The position numbers and the translations under genes were made by a program. Positions 1 through 6,948 of a stretch of 23,119 bases of DNA are shown here, in pieces. The stretch lies in NCBI GenBank assembly GCA_002403105.1, contig DHHD01000047.1:1-23119 (forward strand), given 5' to 3'. The DNA is from Anaerolineaceae bacterium UBA4781 (GTDB lineage: Bacteria; Chloroflexota; Anaerolineae; Anaerolineales; Anaerolineaceae). Position 1 is the first letter of the stretch, and every line of letters starts with the position of its first letter. The notes below the pieces were generated by a model. It saw only the letters and a program-made list of their open reading frames with translations. It ran no database searches and was not told the origin of the DNA.

Positions 1-367
1 GAGCAATGCTGTCGAGGCTCAATGGAAGAATGCGAGTTACAAGAAAATCTGAGATCACCTTCATTAGATTCCGTGGGGATCGAGCATTCTCAATTAAGGA
101 CGTTGTATTGACCTGGTCAAGGGAGGCGGGAGAATCAACTACCGCAATGTCAGGTTGCTTGATCTGCAACGTAGTGGTTTCTAAATGCGTGATTTTCTGT
201 TGAAGGGCATTGATCGGGCATACCCAGATACATTTCAGACAATTACTGCACCTGGAATAATCAACAAATGCCTTGTTATCAAGCATCCGAATAGCTTCTT
301 CAGGACAAATTTTTACACACGCCCCACATCCTATACACAATTCATGATCTACAATGACGGTCATCAT
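1..367 (-). CDS. 4Fe-4S dicluster ferredoxin-like protein (C-terminus outside window)
   Basis: The reverse strand is open from an ATG at 367 to the left edge (about 122 residues visible, no stop). Near the N-terminus it carries two classical [4Fe-4S] motifs: CIGCGACVKICP at about residues 11-22 and CSNCLKCIWVCP at about 42-53, the spacing of bacterial-type 2x[4Fe-4S] ferredoxins. A polar linker follows, then a segment (about residues 90-120) I do not recognise, so this is longer than a simple ferredoxin and may be an electron-transfer subunit or a fusion. Two ATGs stand in tandem (367 and 364); the SD is weak. It lies 76 bases downstream of the XRE-cupin gene on the same strand and is probably co-transcribed with it. 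Ferredoxin domain certain; full function unknown because the gene is cut. Confidence 0.75.
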   Translation of the reverse strand, partial: MMTVIVDHELCIGCGACVKICPEEAIRMLDNKAFVDYSRCSNCLKCIWVCPINALQQKITHLETTTLQIKQPDIAVVDSPASLDQVNTTSLIENARSPRNLMKVISDFLVTRILPLSLDSIA

Positions 368-443
368 GACCCACTTTCTTTTGCATCTTGATATACCATC
401 TGTGATCTATGCATATCTGTGCTCGTTAGTTGATTGAAATCCA

Positions 444-1145
444 TTATTCACCCAATTCATTTTGGATCAAATGCTGTCCAACCAGATGATCGCTTTGATC
501 AGATGGACAGATCACCAGAATGGAGTGGTTTGCAATCTGGTTTGGATTCTTCCAACAGTGAGGAATATTTGCCTGGAAGATAAGACTATCACCTGGTTTC
601 AGAATAAATTCATTTTCGCCAACCCAATATACCAAACTACCATCCAGACAGTAAATGAACTCCTGACCGGTATGGATGAATGGTTCAGAACCACTCGTAG
701 TATCAGGTTCTGCGGTCATTAAAAGCGGTGTGGCTTCTCCCAGAGCGATACCTCCTCCTAAGTCTTCAAGTTTTCCCTGTGAAAAATTGGCGCAAGGGCG
801 CATTCCAGCCTGTTGAAATACAATTTCTTTATGTTCAGATGTAGCTTCGAAAAAGGAGGTAATGGGAACCTGTAAAGCAACTGCAAGCTGTTGAAGAGAA
901 TTAACATTGGGGGATGTTTTTTCATTTTCGATCATACTGAGGGTGTTAAAATTTAAGCCACTTAATTTTGCAAGGGCACGAAGAGACAGCCCCTGCATTG
1001 TACGCAGTTCCTGCAAGCGGCGTCCGACATTAATTTCTGGGGATGTGGGCGATTCTATTGATATCTGCATTGCAACTTGGAGACTTTCTCGCCAATGGCT
1101 GCTGTGCTGACCTGAACCACGACGATAACGGTGTTGGTATGGCAT
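444..1145 (-). CDS. XRE-family transcriptional regulator with C-terminal cupin domain
   Basis: A 233-residue protein with a lambda-repressor-type helix-turn-helix at about residues 40-98 (GRRLQELRTMQGLSLRALAK, then the recognition-helix region around NTLSMIENEKTSPN). A cupin_2 barrel follows at about 150-225 (HTGQEFIYCLDG, GDSLIF, IPHCWKNP), with the His/Glu/His residues that usually bind metal. This is the common XRE-cupin architecture, in which the cupin senses a small ligand and the helix-turn-helix represses nearby genes. The ATG at 1145 has AAGGGA 7 bases upstream; an internal Met26 is the alternative start. Its promoter contains a perfect palindrome over the -10, suggesting autoregulation. 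The gene precedes the ferredoxin-like gene on the same strand. The ligand cannot be told from sequence. Confidence 0.88.
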   Translation of the reverse strand: MPYQHRYRRGSGQHSSHWRESLQVAMQISIESPTSPEINVGRRLQELRTMQGLSLRALAKLSGLNFNTLSMIENEKTSPNVNSLQQLAVALQVPITSFFEATSEHKEIVFQQAGMRPCANFSQGKLEDLGGGIALGEATPLLMTAEPDTTSGSEPFIHTGQEFIYCLDGSLVYWVGENEFILKPGDSLIFQANIPHCWKNPNQIANHSILVICPSDQSDHLVGQHLIQNELGE

Positions 1146-1160
1146 TTCATTATCCCTTTT

Positions 1161-1188
1161 TATTTGTACTAGTATTATAGTACAAATA
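1161..1188 (-). promoter_or_regulatory. Palindromic operator over the -10 of the XRE-cupin gene
   Basis: Perfect inverted repeat with 10-base arms, TATTTGTACT at 1161-1170 and AGTACAAATA at 1179-1188, separated by 8 bases. On the minus strand the spacer contains TATAAT (1179-1174), placed about 28 bases before the ATG at 1145. A dyad over the -10 is the expected layout of an autorepressor site for a dimeric XRE protein. The -35 (TGTACT near 1202-1197) is weak. Binding is inferred. Confidence 0.6.
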
Positions 1189-1299
1189 TTGAATTAAGTA
1201 CATGCAAATTATTACAAATTTTGCTGTCTTCGGTATGAAATCTAATGGTAGATACTTTATTGCCAATGAGTCACTTTTATTTTTGAGAAATTCTTCGCT

Positions 1300-1314
1300 G
1301 TCACTTAGAGTGAC
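1300..1314. repeat. Short perfect hairpin
   Basis: GTCACT (1300-1305), TAG loop, AGTGAC (1309-1314). It is the first of three stem-loops packed between the divergent XRE and AIPR genes. It has no T-run, so it is not an obvious terminator. Confidence 0.4.
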
Positions 1315-1324
1315 CCCCCTTTCA

Positions 1325-1360
1325 CTCCCCCCATTTTTACAAACGTAAAAATAGGGGGAG
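1325..1360. repeat. Strong 16-bp stem-loop in the XRE/AIPR divergent spacer
   Basis: Arms CTCCCCCCATTTTTAC (1325-1340) and GTAAAAATAGGGGGAG (1345-1360) pair with one mismatch around an AAAC loop. No T-tract follows on either strand, so it is not a canonical intrinsic terminator. It may be the tip of a small palindromic intergenic element. Confidence 0.55.
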
Positions 1361-1368
1361 AAGAGATT

Positions 1369-1387
1369 GGTGGATTGGAAACCCACC
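1369..1387. repeat. REP-like palindrome (GGTGG...CCACC)
   Basis: GGTGG (1369-1373) and CCACC (1383-1387) enclose ATTGGAAAC; allowing one mismatch the stem extends to 8 pairs. The reverse complement resembles, from memory, the G-rich GGGTTTCCAAACCC palindromic intergenic repeats found in several phyla. That family assignment is tentative and only one copy is seen here. Confidence 0.35.
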
Positions 1388-1400
1388 TACGACTACACGA

Positions 1401-1406
1401 TATAAT
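1401..1406 (+). promoter_or_regulatory. -10 box for the AIPR gene
   Basis: A perfect TATAAT ends 34 bases before the ATG at 1441. The best-spaced -35 (GAAACC, 1378-1383, 17-base spacer) is poor and lies inside the REP-like palindrome. An SD (AAGGGA, 1428-1433) follows 7 bases before the start. Confidence 0.45.
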
Positions 1407-1440
1407 GTAAAATAGTTTCAAATGGAAAAGGGACGGGAAA

Positions 1441-3165
1441 ATGGATAAGATTACTTCAAGCCTTCTAAAGCAATTTTGTGAATTAAATGACATAAAAAAT
1501 TTAGAAATTGACAAGCAATATGAGAATTACGTGAATTACTCTATTACTTCTGATTATGTCGGTTATTCATTTGATTTAGATAATATCTCTGTTGGGGATG
1601 GAAGGGATACTGGAATTGATGGGATTGTTATTTTAGTTAATGGTCAAATTGTTGATAATTCCGCACAAATTGAGGAAATGGTAAACCAGAATCAAAAGTT
1701 ATTGGTTGAGTTTATATTCATTCAAACTAAATCTGGTGAGAGCTTTGAAAAAAAGGAAATCAACAATTTCAACTATGGGGTGAATGATTTCTTTTCTGAG
1801 GAACCTAAACTTGAAAGAAATGAAAATGTTCAACGTTTTTCTCAAATCAGTGAAACAATTTTCAGAAATGCAAGTGAATTTATAGTGTATCCTGAGTGCC
1901 ATCTGTATTATGTTACTTCTGGAAAAACAAATCCTAATGATTCAAATCATAAAGCTATTATTGAATCAACGAAAGAATCCTTAAAGGCAAAGGATATGTT
2001 TAGTGAGATATCTTTTGAATTGTTTGGAGCTAATGAAATAAACAAGTTATATAGAAAATCTCAGAATCCAATCGAGGCCGAATTTAATTTTAGTAACAGA
2101 ATTAATCTCGAAAATTCATTACCAAAAATTCAAGAGGTCTACTTTGGTGCTATACCCATAAGTGAATTTAAAAAAATTGTGTTAGATGAAAATGGAAACC
2201 TCAAATCAATATTTGAGGATAATATTCGTGACTTTCAAGGTGAAACCAATGATGTGAATGAAAGCATTCTGGAAACATTAAATGGAAATACCCCAGAATT
2301 ATTCCCCGTATTAAATAATGGAATAACAATAGTTGCTAAAGAAGTAAAAATCAGTCGATCCAGATTTATTCTAAAAGACTATCAGATAGTAAATGGTTGT
2401 CAAACAACAAATATGTTATTTCGTTGTTTAAGTAGATTGGAAAATAAAAATTTGGATATTCCAATAAAAATTATTATTACAGATTATGAAGATATTAAAA
2501 ATAGAATTACATTCACAACAAATAATCAAATTGCTGTAAAAAGAGACCAACTACAAGCTATGACCGAATTTCAAAAAGGACTAGAAGCATTTTATAATAC
2601 ATTTGATGGGGACTTAAGATTATTCTATGAAAGAAGACTAGGTCAGTATAGAGCAGATAATAATGTAAAGAAATCAAGAATAATTTCAATGCAAACACAA
2701 ATTAAAGCATTTTCCGCAATGTTTGAAGAAAATCCACATAGAGTGACTAGCTATTTTGGAGGTGTAGTAAAGAAATTAATTGAATCTGACCCCCAACTTA
2801 TTTTTAATATTCACCATCCCTATGAAATGTATTATGCTTCAGGATTAGCATATTTTAGATTGGAAAATTTTATAAAGAAAAACGAAAATTATAGGAAATA
2901 TAAAAAAGTCCGTTTTTTCCTTTTAATGATCTTTCGTCATTTAATCCAAACCGATAAACTTAACTTAGCAAATATACAGGATCCTAAAAAAGCGCGAGAT
3001 TATTGCGTACCTATTTTAAATATTTTATCAAGCGAAGATAAAACAACAGATTATTTATTGAAGACCATCGCTATTTGGGATCAAGCAAATATTGATCTTA
3101 ACAATAAAGAAATATTAAAAATGGCATCAACAACAGATAAAATTAAAAATATATTAGATCATTAA
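1441..3165 (+). CDS. AIPR-family (abortive phage infection) protein with QxK nuclease-like N-terminus
   Basis: A 574-residue protein with the AIPR (Abi/phage resistance) core. The signature blocks are NIRDFQG (261-267), a VNESILETL helix (272-280), LNNGIT (291-296) and QIVNGCQT (315-322). AIPR proteins are linked to abortive infection and often sit beside restriction-modification genes. The N-terminal third has an acidic turn, GRDTGID (54-60), then a hydrophobic strand ending in QTK (95-97). This resembles the D...QxK variant of the PD-(D/E)xK nuclease core seen in Mrr proteins. The gene is strongly AT-rich compared with the housekeeping genes around it. It is followed 85 bases later by the methyltransferase and then the restriction enzyme. 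The family call is firm; nuclease activity is an inference. Confidence 0.85.
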   Translation: MDKITSSLLKQFCELNDIKNLEIDKQYENYVNYSITSDYVGYSFDLDNISVGDGRDTGIDGIVILVNGQIVDNSAQIEEMVNQNQKLLVEFIFIQTKSGESFEKKEINNFNYGVNDFFSEEPKLERNENVQRFSQISETIFRNASEFIVYPECHLYYVTSGKTNPNDSNHKAIIESTKESLKAKDMFSEISFELFGANEINKLYRKSQNPIEAEFNFSNRINLENSLPKIQEVYFGAIPISEFKKIVLDENGNLKSIFEDNIRDFQGETNDVNESILETLNGNTPELFPVLNNGITIVAKEVKISRSRFILKDYQIVNGCQTTNMLFRCLSRLENKNLDIPIKIIITDYEDIKNRITFTTNNQIAVKRDQLQAMTEFQKGLEAFYNTFDGDLRLFYERRLGQYRADNNVKKSRIISMQTQIKAFSAMFEENPHRVTSYFGGVVKKLIESDPQLIFNIHHPYEMYYASGLAYFRLENFIKKNENYRKYKKVRFFLLMIFRHLIQTDKLNLANIQDPKKARDYCVPILNILSSEDKTTDYLLKTIAIWDQANIDLNNKEILKMASTTDKIKNILDH

Positions 3166-3238
3166 GCAAATTGGAAAATTTATTAATGAAAATAAGGGGT
3201 ATTTGAAGCTTTAAGACATATAACTATCTAAAATTGAA

Positions 3239-3244
3239 TATAAT
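3239..3244 (+). promoter_or_regulatory. -10 box giving a probable leaderless methyltransferase transcript
   Basis: A perfect TATAAT ends only 6 bases before the ATG at 3251, so transcription would begin at or next to the A of the start codon. No SD is present in the preceding bases. The -35 is not evident. This suggests a separate, leaderless promoter for the methyltransferase. Confidence 0.5.
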
Positions 3245-3250
3245 ATTTTT

Positions 3251-4852
3251 ATGATTACTCAACCATTGTTATATGAAGACCATGAGCTAGTCAATATTCA
3301 AGAAGCAAGCGTATGGGCATCTGAATACTTGGATCGTAAAGTATCAGCAGCTAATATTTCCTATTTAATCCAATATGGACGAGTCAAGAAATATCAAAAT
3401 AATGGAAATACGCTTTTATGTATAAATGAATTAAAGAATTATTATGATAGTCAAGTTGATGAAAAAAAATGGAAAAACAAGTATGGGGAAAACCTCAATT
3501 GGCATCTTTCTTTTACAGAATACAAAGAGTATGAGAGAACCAAACATGTTCATAGAATACATCCATATAAAGGGAAATTCATTCCACAATTAGTTGAGTA
3601 CTTCTTAGACTCCCATACCGATGAATTTAAAACCAGTACCTATTTTGATGAAGGAGACATCATTTTAGATCCCTTCTGCGGAAGTGGAACTGCATTGGTT
3701 CAAGCAAACGAACTCAATATGCATGCATTGGGTGTTGACATTTCTTCATTCAACGCCATGATAACCAACACAAAAGTAGATAAACATGACCTAGGGTTGC
3801 TACGCAAAACAATCAATGACCTTACTAATGGATTGAATTCTTTTCAAAAATCACGAAACAACCTCGCATTTGAAAGAAAACTTCTTTCTGAACTTGCATC
3901 ATTTAATTCAAAACATTTCCCCTCACCAGAATATAGAAGAAAGGTGAATGGAAGAGAAATCAATGAGGGAAAATATGGGAATGAAAAAGAGGAAGAATTC
4001 CTTGTAACTTACCACTCCCTTATTAAGCAATTCGGAATGACGATTGAGCAAGATGAAAAAGATACATTTCTTGGAAAATGGTTTTTATTTCCAGTTAGAG
4101 AAGAAATTGATTATTTATCATCCGAAATCCAAAAAATTGAAAATGAATCAGTAAAGCGTGATATTTCAATAATTCTAAGTAGAACAATTCGATCGTGCAG
4201 AGCAACGACTCATGCGGATTTGGGAACACTGAAGGACCCAGTAATAACCACGTATTATTGCAGAAAACACGGGAAAATTTGTAAACCAATTTTTTCAATA
4301 TGTAATTGGTGGAACACTTATTCAAAAGATACAATCGAACGCTTCAGAGTATTTGCGAATCTTCGAACAGATACTTTTCAATTCTGTTTAACAGGTGATA
4401 GTCGTGAAATCAATTTAATTGAGGAAACTCGAAAAATTGACACAAATTTTGCCGATCTACTTCAATCTCGAAAAATCCGCGGTATTTTTTCAAGTCCGCC
4501 ATATGTCGGTTTAATTGATTACCACGAACAACATGCATATGCTTACGAACTATTGGGATTATCACGAAAAGATGAACTAGAGATAGGGCCACTTTACAAA
4601 GGGCAAGGAAAAGAAGCACAAGATTCCTATTCACAAAATATTTCACAAGTACTTATTAATTGTAAAAAATATCTCCAAGATGATTTTGATATTTTTTTAG
4701 TGGCGAATGATAAATATAATCTTTATCCAAAAATTGCAGATCTGGCAGGAATGAAAATAGTAAATCATTTTCAACGGCCAGTGTTAAATAGGGTAGAAAA
4801 GGATAGAAATTCTACATATTCAGAGACAATTTTTCATTTGAGGGGAAAATAA
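3251..4852 (+). CDS. Amino-DNA-methyltransferase (probable N4-cytosine) of a type II R-M system
   Basis: A 533-residue SAM-dependent DNA methyltransferase. Residues about 12-66 look like a small helix-turn-helix/excisionase-like domain. HPYKGKF (104-110) fits motif X, DPFCGSGTAL (140-149) is the SAM-binding motif I, GVDIS (161-165) is motif II, and SSPPY (414-418) is catalytic motif IV. SPPY is typical of N4-cytosine enzymes, although N6-adenine cannot be excluded. The order X-I-long insert-IV puts the target-recognition region between I and IV, as in alpha-type amino-methyltransferases. Start at 3251, with no SD and a -10 box just upstream. The restriction gene begins one base after its stop (TAA-T-ATG), so the two are coupled. 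AT-rich like its neighbours. Its role is to protect host DNA from the adjacent nuclease. Confidence 0.88.
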   Translation: MITQPLLYEDHELVNIQEASVWASEYLDRKVSAANISYLIQYGRVKKYQNNGNTLLCINELKNYYDSQVDEKKWKNKYGENLNWHLSFTEYKEYERTKHVHRIHPYKGKFIPQLVEYFLDSHTDEFKTSTYFDEGDIILDPFCGSGTALVQANELNMHALGVDISSFNAMITNTKVDKHDLGLLRKTINDLTNGLNSFQKSRNNLAFERKLLSELASFNSKHFPSPEYRRKVNGREINEGKYGNEKEEEFLVTYHSLIKQFGMTIEQDEKDTFLGKWFLFPVREEIDYLSSEIQKIENESVKRDISIILSRTIRSCRATTHADLGTLKDPVITTYYCRKHGKICKPIFSICNWWNTYSKDTIERFRVFANLRTDTFQFCLTGDSREINLIEETRKIDTNFADLLQSRKIRGIFSSPPYVGLIDYHEQHAYAYELLGLSRKDELEIGPLYKGQGKEAQDSYSQNISQVLINCKKYLQDDFDIFLVANDKYNLYPKIADLAGMKIVNHFQRPVLNRVEKDRNSTYSETIFHLRGK

Positions 4853-4853
4853 T

Positions 4854-5630
4854 ATGACATTATCAACAGAACAAGCCAGGATAATTGAAAATACAATAAA
4901 AGAGAGCATAAGAAACAAATTTCGAACATATAGACCTGAATCAAAGAATATGCCGTTTCACTATCGATTACTCGGAAAAGATCGGATGGCGCTCTATTCT
5001 TTTATACAATCGCTAAATACAACTTTTGGTACCTCAATTTTTGAACCAGTTGCGGTATCCCTTGCAAAAAGCCATTTCTTTGACGCACAAAAGCAGTATA
5101 AAGTAGGTGGTTCAATAAGCAATCTAGCTCAGGAAGAAATCCAGCAAATAATGAACGATCTTTCAACGGGAAAAGACCCTGATAAGAATACTGAGATTGA
5201 TCGAATTCGAAGTGTTACCAATAAGGGAAAAGTTAACAAGATGAATCCCGTTAAAGTGGATTTGTATATCAAAGATGATAATGGAACAATCTACTTATTT
5301 GATTTGAAAACTGTAAAACCAAACATCAGTAACTTTAAGGATTTTAAGAGAACATTATTAGAATGGATCGCAGTTTATCTTTCGACATTTCCTGATGCAA
5401 ACGTTCACTCGTATATAGCTATTCCATATAATCCTTATGAGCCTCAACCATATGAACGATGGACTCTTAAGGGTATGTTAGATTTAAAGAATGAATTAAT
5501 GGTAGCGAATGAGTTCTGGGATTTTCTTGGGGGAGAAGGGACATATAACGATCTGTTGAATTGCTTTGAAAGAGCCGGCATTGAATTGAGACCTGAAATT
5601 GATAAATACTTCGAAAAATTCAAAAAATAG
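4854..5630 (+). CDS. TdeIII-like type II restriction endonuclease
   Basis: A 258-residue protein matching the TdeIII restriction family. It has the N-terminal block NMPFHYRLLGKDRMALYSFI (32-51), then TTFGTSIFEPVAVSLA. The catalytic PD-(D/E)xK core appears as D136 (VDLYI) followed by FDLKTVKPN with D150 and K152. A typical C-terminal FWDFLGGEGTYNDLL (about 221-235) completes it. TdeIII itself, as I recall, cuts GGNCC; whether this relative has the same specificity cannot be read from sequence. The ATG follows the methyltransferase stop by one base and has a good SD (GAGGGGAAA), consistent with coupled expression in which the methyltransferase is made first. Full length, no lesions visible, so the system appears intact. 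Confidence 0.85.
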   Translation: MTLSTEQARIIENTIKESIRNKFRTYRPESKNMPFHYRLLGKDRMALYSFIQSLNTTFGTSIFEPVAVSLAKSHFFDAQKQYKVGGSISNLAQEEIQQIMNDLSTGKDPDKNTEIDRIRSVTNKGKVNKMNPVKVDLYIKDDNGTIYLFDLKTVKPNISNFKDFKRTLLEWIAVYLSTFPDANVHSYIAIPYNPYEPQPYERWTLKGMLDLKNELMVANEFWDFLGGEGTYNDLLNCFERAGIELRPEIDKYFEKFKK

Positions 5631-5716
5631 AATTCTTTAGAAATCGCATACAAATAGTTGTTTAACAAATTCATAATAAATAAAAATACGTAAAATTTTG
5701 TATGAATATTGGATTT

Positions 5717-6130
5717 TTAACCTTGTACTTCCTTTTTTTTAATATTCAACAAATGTACCCTGAACGGAATGGAGTGAATGCAGTTGCTATCCAGAAACAA
5801 CAATAAATGGTATTCCCCCGCTTCGGCTAGGTCGATGCCATAGAACGCATAGATCATGGTCATCTTGACGACCTTGCCGGCATTGCCTTGCTGCTTGACC
5901 TCCTGCACGATCTTTTTGGTAATTTCTTTTTCAGAAGGTGAAGAGATCACCACTTCGAGTTTGAAGGTCTCGCTGTCAACTTTATCCAGTTCCATGATGG
6001 TGAACAACTGCTGGTATTTGGAAGGGAGCTGCAGCACATTGATATCGGTGAACATGCCGATGATGCTGGTCTTGCCAGCCACATCTTTACAGGCATAATC
6101 ACACAGGTACATCCAGTTTATTTTTGGCAT
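5717..6130 (-). CDS. DUF6941-like hypothetical protein
   Basis: A 137-residue soluble protein without signal peptide or membrane segment. The N-terminal pattern INWMYLCDYACKDVAGKTSI, then IGMFTDINVLQLPSKYQQL, resembles the small DUF6941 family as I remember it: a cytosolic beta-rich protein of unknown function with a conserved leucine-cysteine-aspartate strand and a GK-x-IG-F motif. SD GGGAGGAG lies 12 bases before the ATG. It begins 24 bases after the rhomboid gene's stop on the same strand, so the two are probably co-transcribed. The 3' end faces the restriction gene across an AT-rich spacer (5631-5716) with no convincing terminator. Function unknown. Confidence 0.65.
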   Translation of the reverse strand: MPKINWMYLCDYACKDVAGKTSIIGMFTDINVLQLPSKYQQLFTIMELDKVDSETFKLEVVISSPSEKEITKKIVQEVKQQGNAGKVVKMTMIYAFYGIDLAEAGEYHLLLFLDSNCIHSIPFRVHLLNIKKKEVQG

Positions 6131-6154
6131 AGGTCCGTTCTTCTCCTCCCTTTT

Positions 6155-6850
6155 TTACAGCGGATATTGTCTATCATCGGGCAGTCTGTTATAGGTTTTT
6201 TTCGCGAAGGCACGCACAAGGATCAAGCCAAACAGAAAGCCGCCCACATGCGCCCACCAGGCTACTCCACTGGCATCGGTACCTGAACCAATGACAAACG
6301 AGCTGAAACCCGAGAAGATCTGCATGACGAACCAAACGCCCAGGTAAAGAATGGCGGGCAGACGGATGAAACCACCAAAAAAGAAAATGGGAATGAACGT
6401 AACCACGCGCGATGCGGGATAGAGGACGAAGTAAGCGCCCATGACCGCAGCAATAGCACCGCTGGCACCCAGGGTGGGAACGGATAAGGATGGGTCAACG
6501 AAATACTGCAGCAGCGCAGCGCTAATACCCCCCAACAGATAGAAAAGAAGGTAGCGCAGCGACCCCAGACGGTCTTCAATGTTATCGCCGAAGATCATCA
6601 GAAACCACATGTTGCTGATGAGATGGTACCAACTGCCGTGCAGAAACATGTGGGTGACAAAAGGGATCAAGCTATACGGATTACTCAAGCTGACATTCGC
6701 TGGGGTGAGTGCAAAAGCCGAAATGAATAGATTGGAGAAATCAGTGGAGGTGAAATATTCCAGCATGAAAGCCAGCACGTTCGCGATGATGATCAGCCAG
6801 TTCATGATCGGAAAGCGGGTAGTGCGTTGGGTATCTCGGATAGGGATCAT
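6155..6850 (-). CDS. Rhomboid-family intramembrane serine protease
   Basis: A 231-residue polytopic membrane protein with the rhomboid signature. HLISN (76-80) gives the oxyanion-hole His/Asn region, GASGA (128-132) holds the nucleophile Ser130, and AHVGG (200-204) holds catalytic His201. The N-terminal MIPIRDTQRT is the usual short cytoplasmic lead of bacterial rhomboids, followed by about six hydrophobic helices. It cleaves transmembrane segments of substrate proteins within the bilayer; the substrate here is unknown. The extra loop TDASGVAWW just before the His helix is common in the family. AAAGAGAAG just before the ATG acts as SD, and a plausible promoter sits at 6870-6897. The downstream DUF6941-like gene follows by 24 bases. 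Confidence 0.93.
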   Translation of the reverse strand: MIPIRDTQRTTRFPIMNWLIIIANVLAFMLEYFTSTDFSNLFISAFALTPANVSLSNPYSLIPFVTHMFLHGSWYHLISNMWFLMIFGDNIEDRLGSLRYLLFYLLGGISAALLQYFVDPSLSVPTLGASGAIAAVMGAYFVLYPASRVVTFIPIFFFGGFIRLPAILYLGVWFVMQIFSGFSSFVIGSGTDASGVAWWAHVGGFLFGLILVRAFAKKTYNRLPDDRQYPL

Positions 6851-6869
6851 AGTCTTCTCTTTCTTAAAA

Positions 6870-6897
6870 AGTATAGCGAACCTTCATCCAAACACAA
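6870..6897 (-). promoter_or_regulatory. Promoter for the rhomboid gene
   Basis: On the minus strand TTGTGT (6897-6892), a 16-base spacer, then TATACT (6875-6870), about 20 bases before the ATG at 6850. Hexamers match 3 of 6 and 5 of 6 of the sigma-70 consensus. It sits in the 98-base gap after the DUF3048 gene, where no terminator is visible. Confidence 0.4.
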
Positions 6898-6948
6898 ATA
6901 AGAACTGTGTCAGAAGAACATTCAATTCTATCCATTTAATTATAGACA

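Noticed and set aside
1150..1514. Minus-strand frames across the XRE/AIPR spacer
   Set aside because: They run through hairpins and promoter elements, lack SDs and have no recognisable protein features.
5647..5704. Inverted repeat CATACAAA ... TTTGTATG between the restriction gene and the DUF6941-like gene
   Set aside because: The loop is 42 bases and the stem AT-rich; not a credible terminator, and expected by chance in such sequence.
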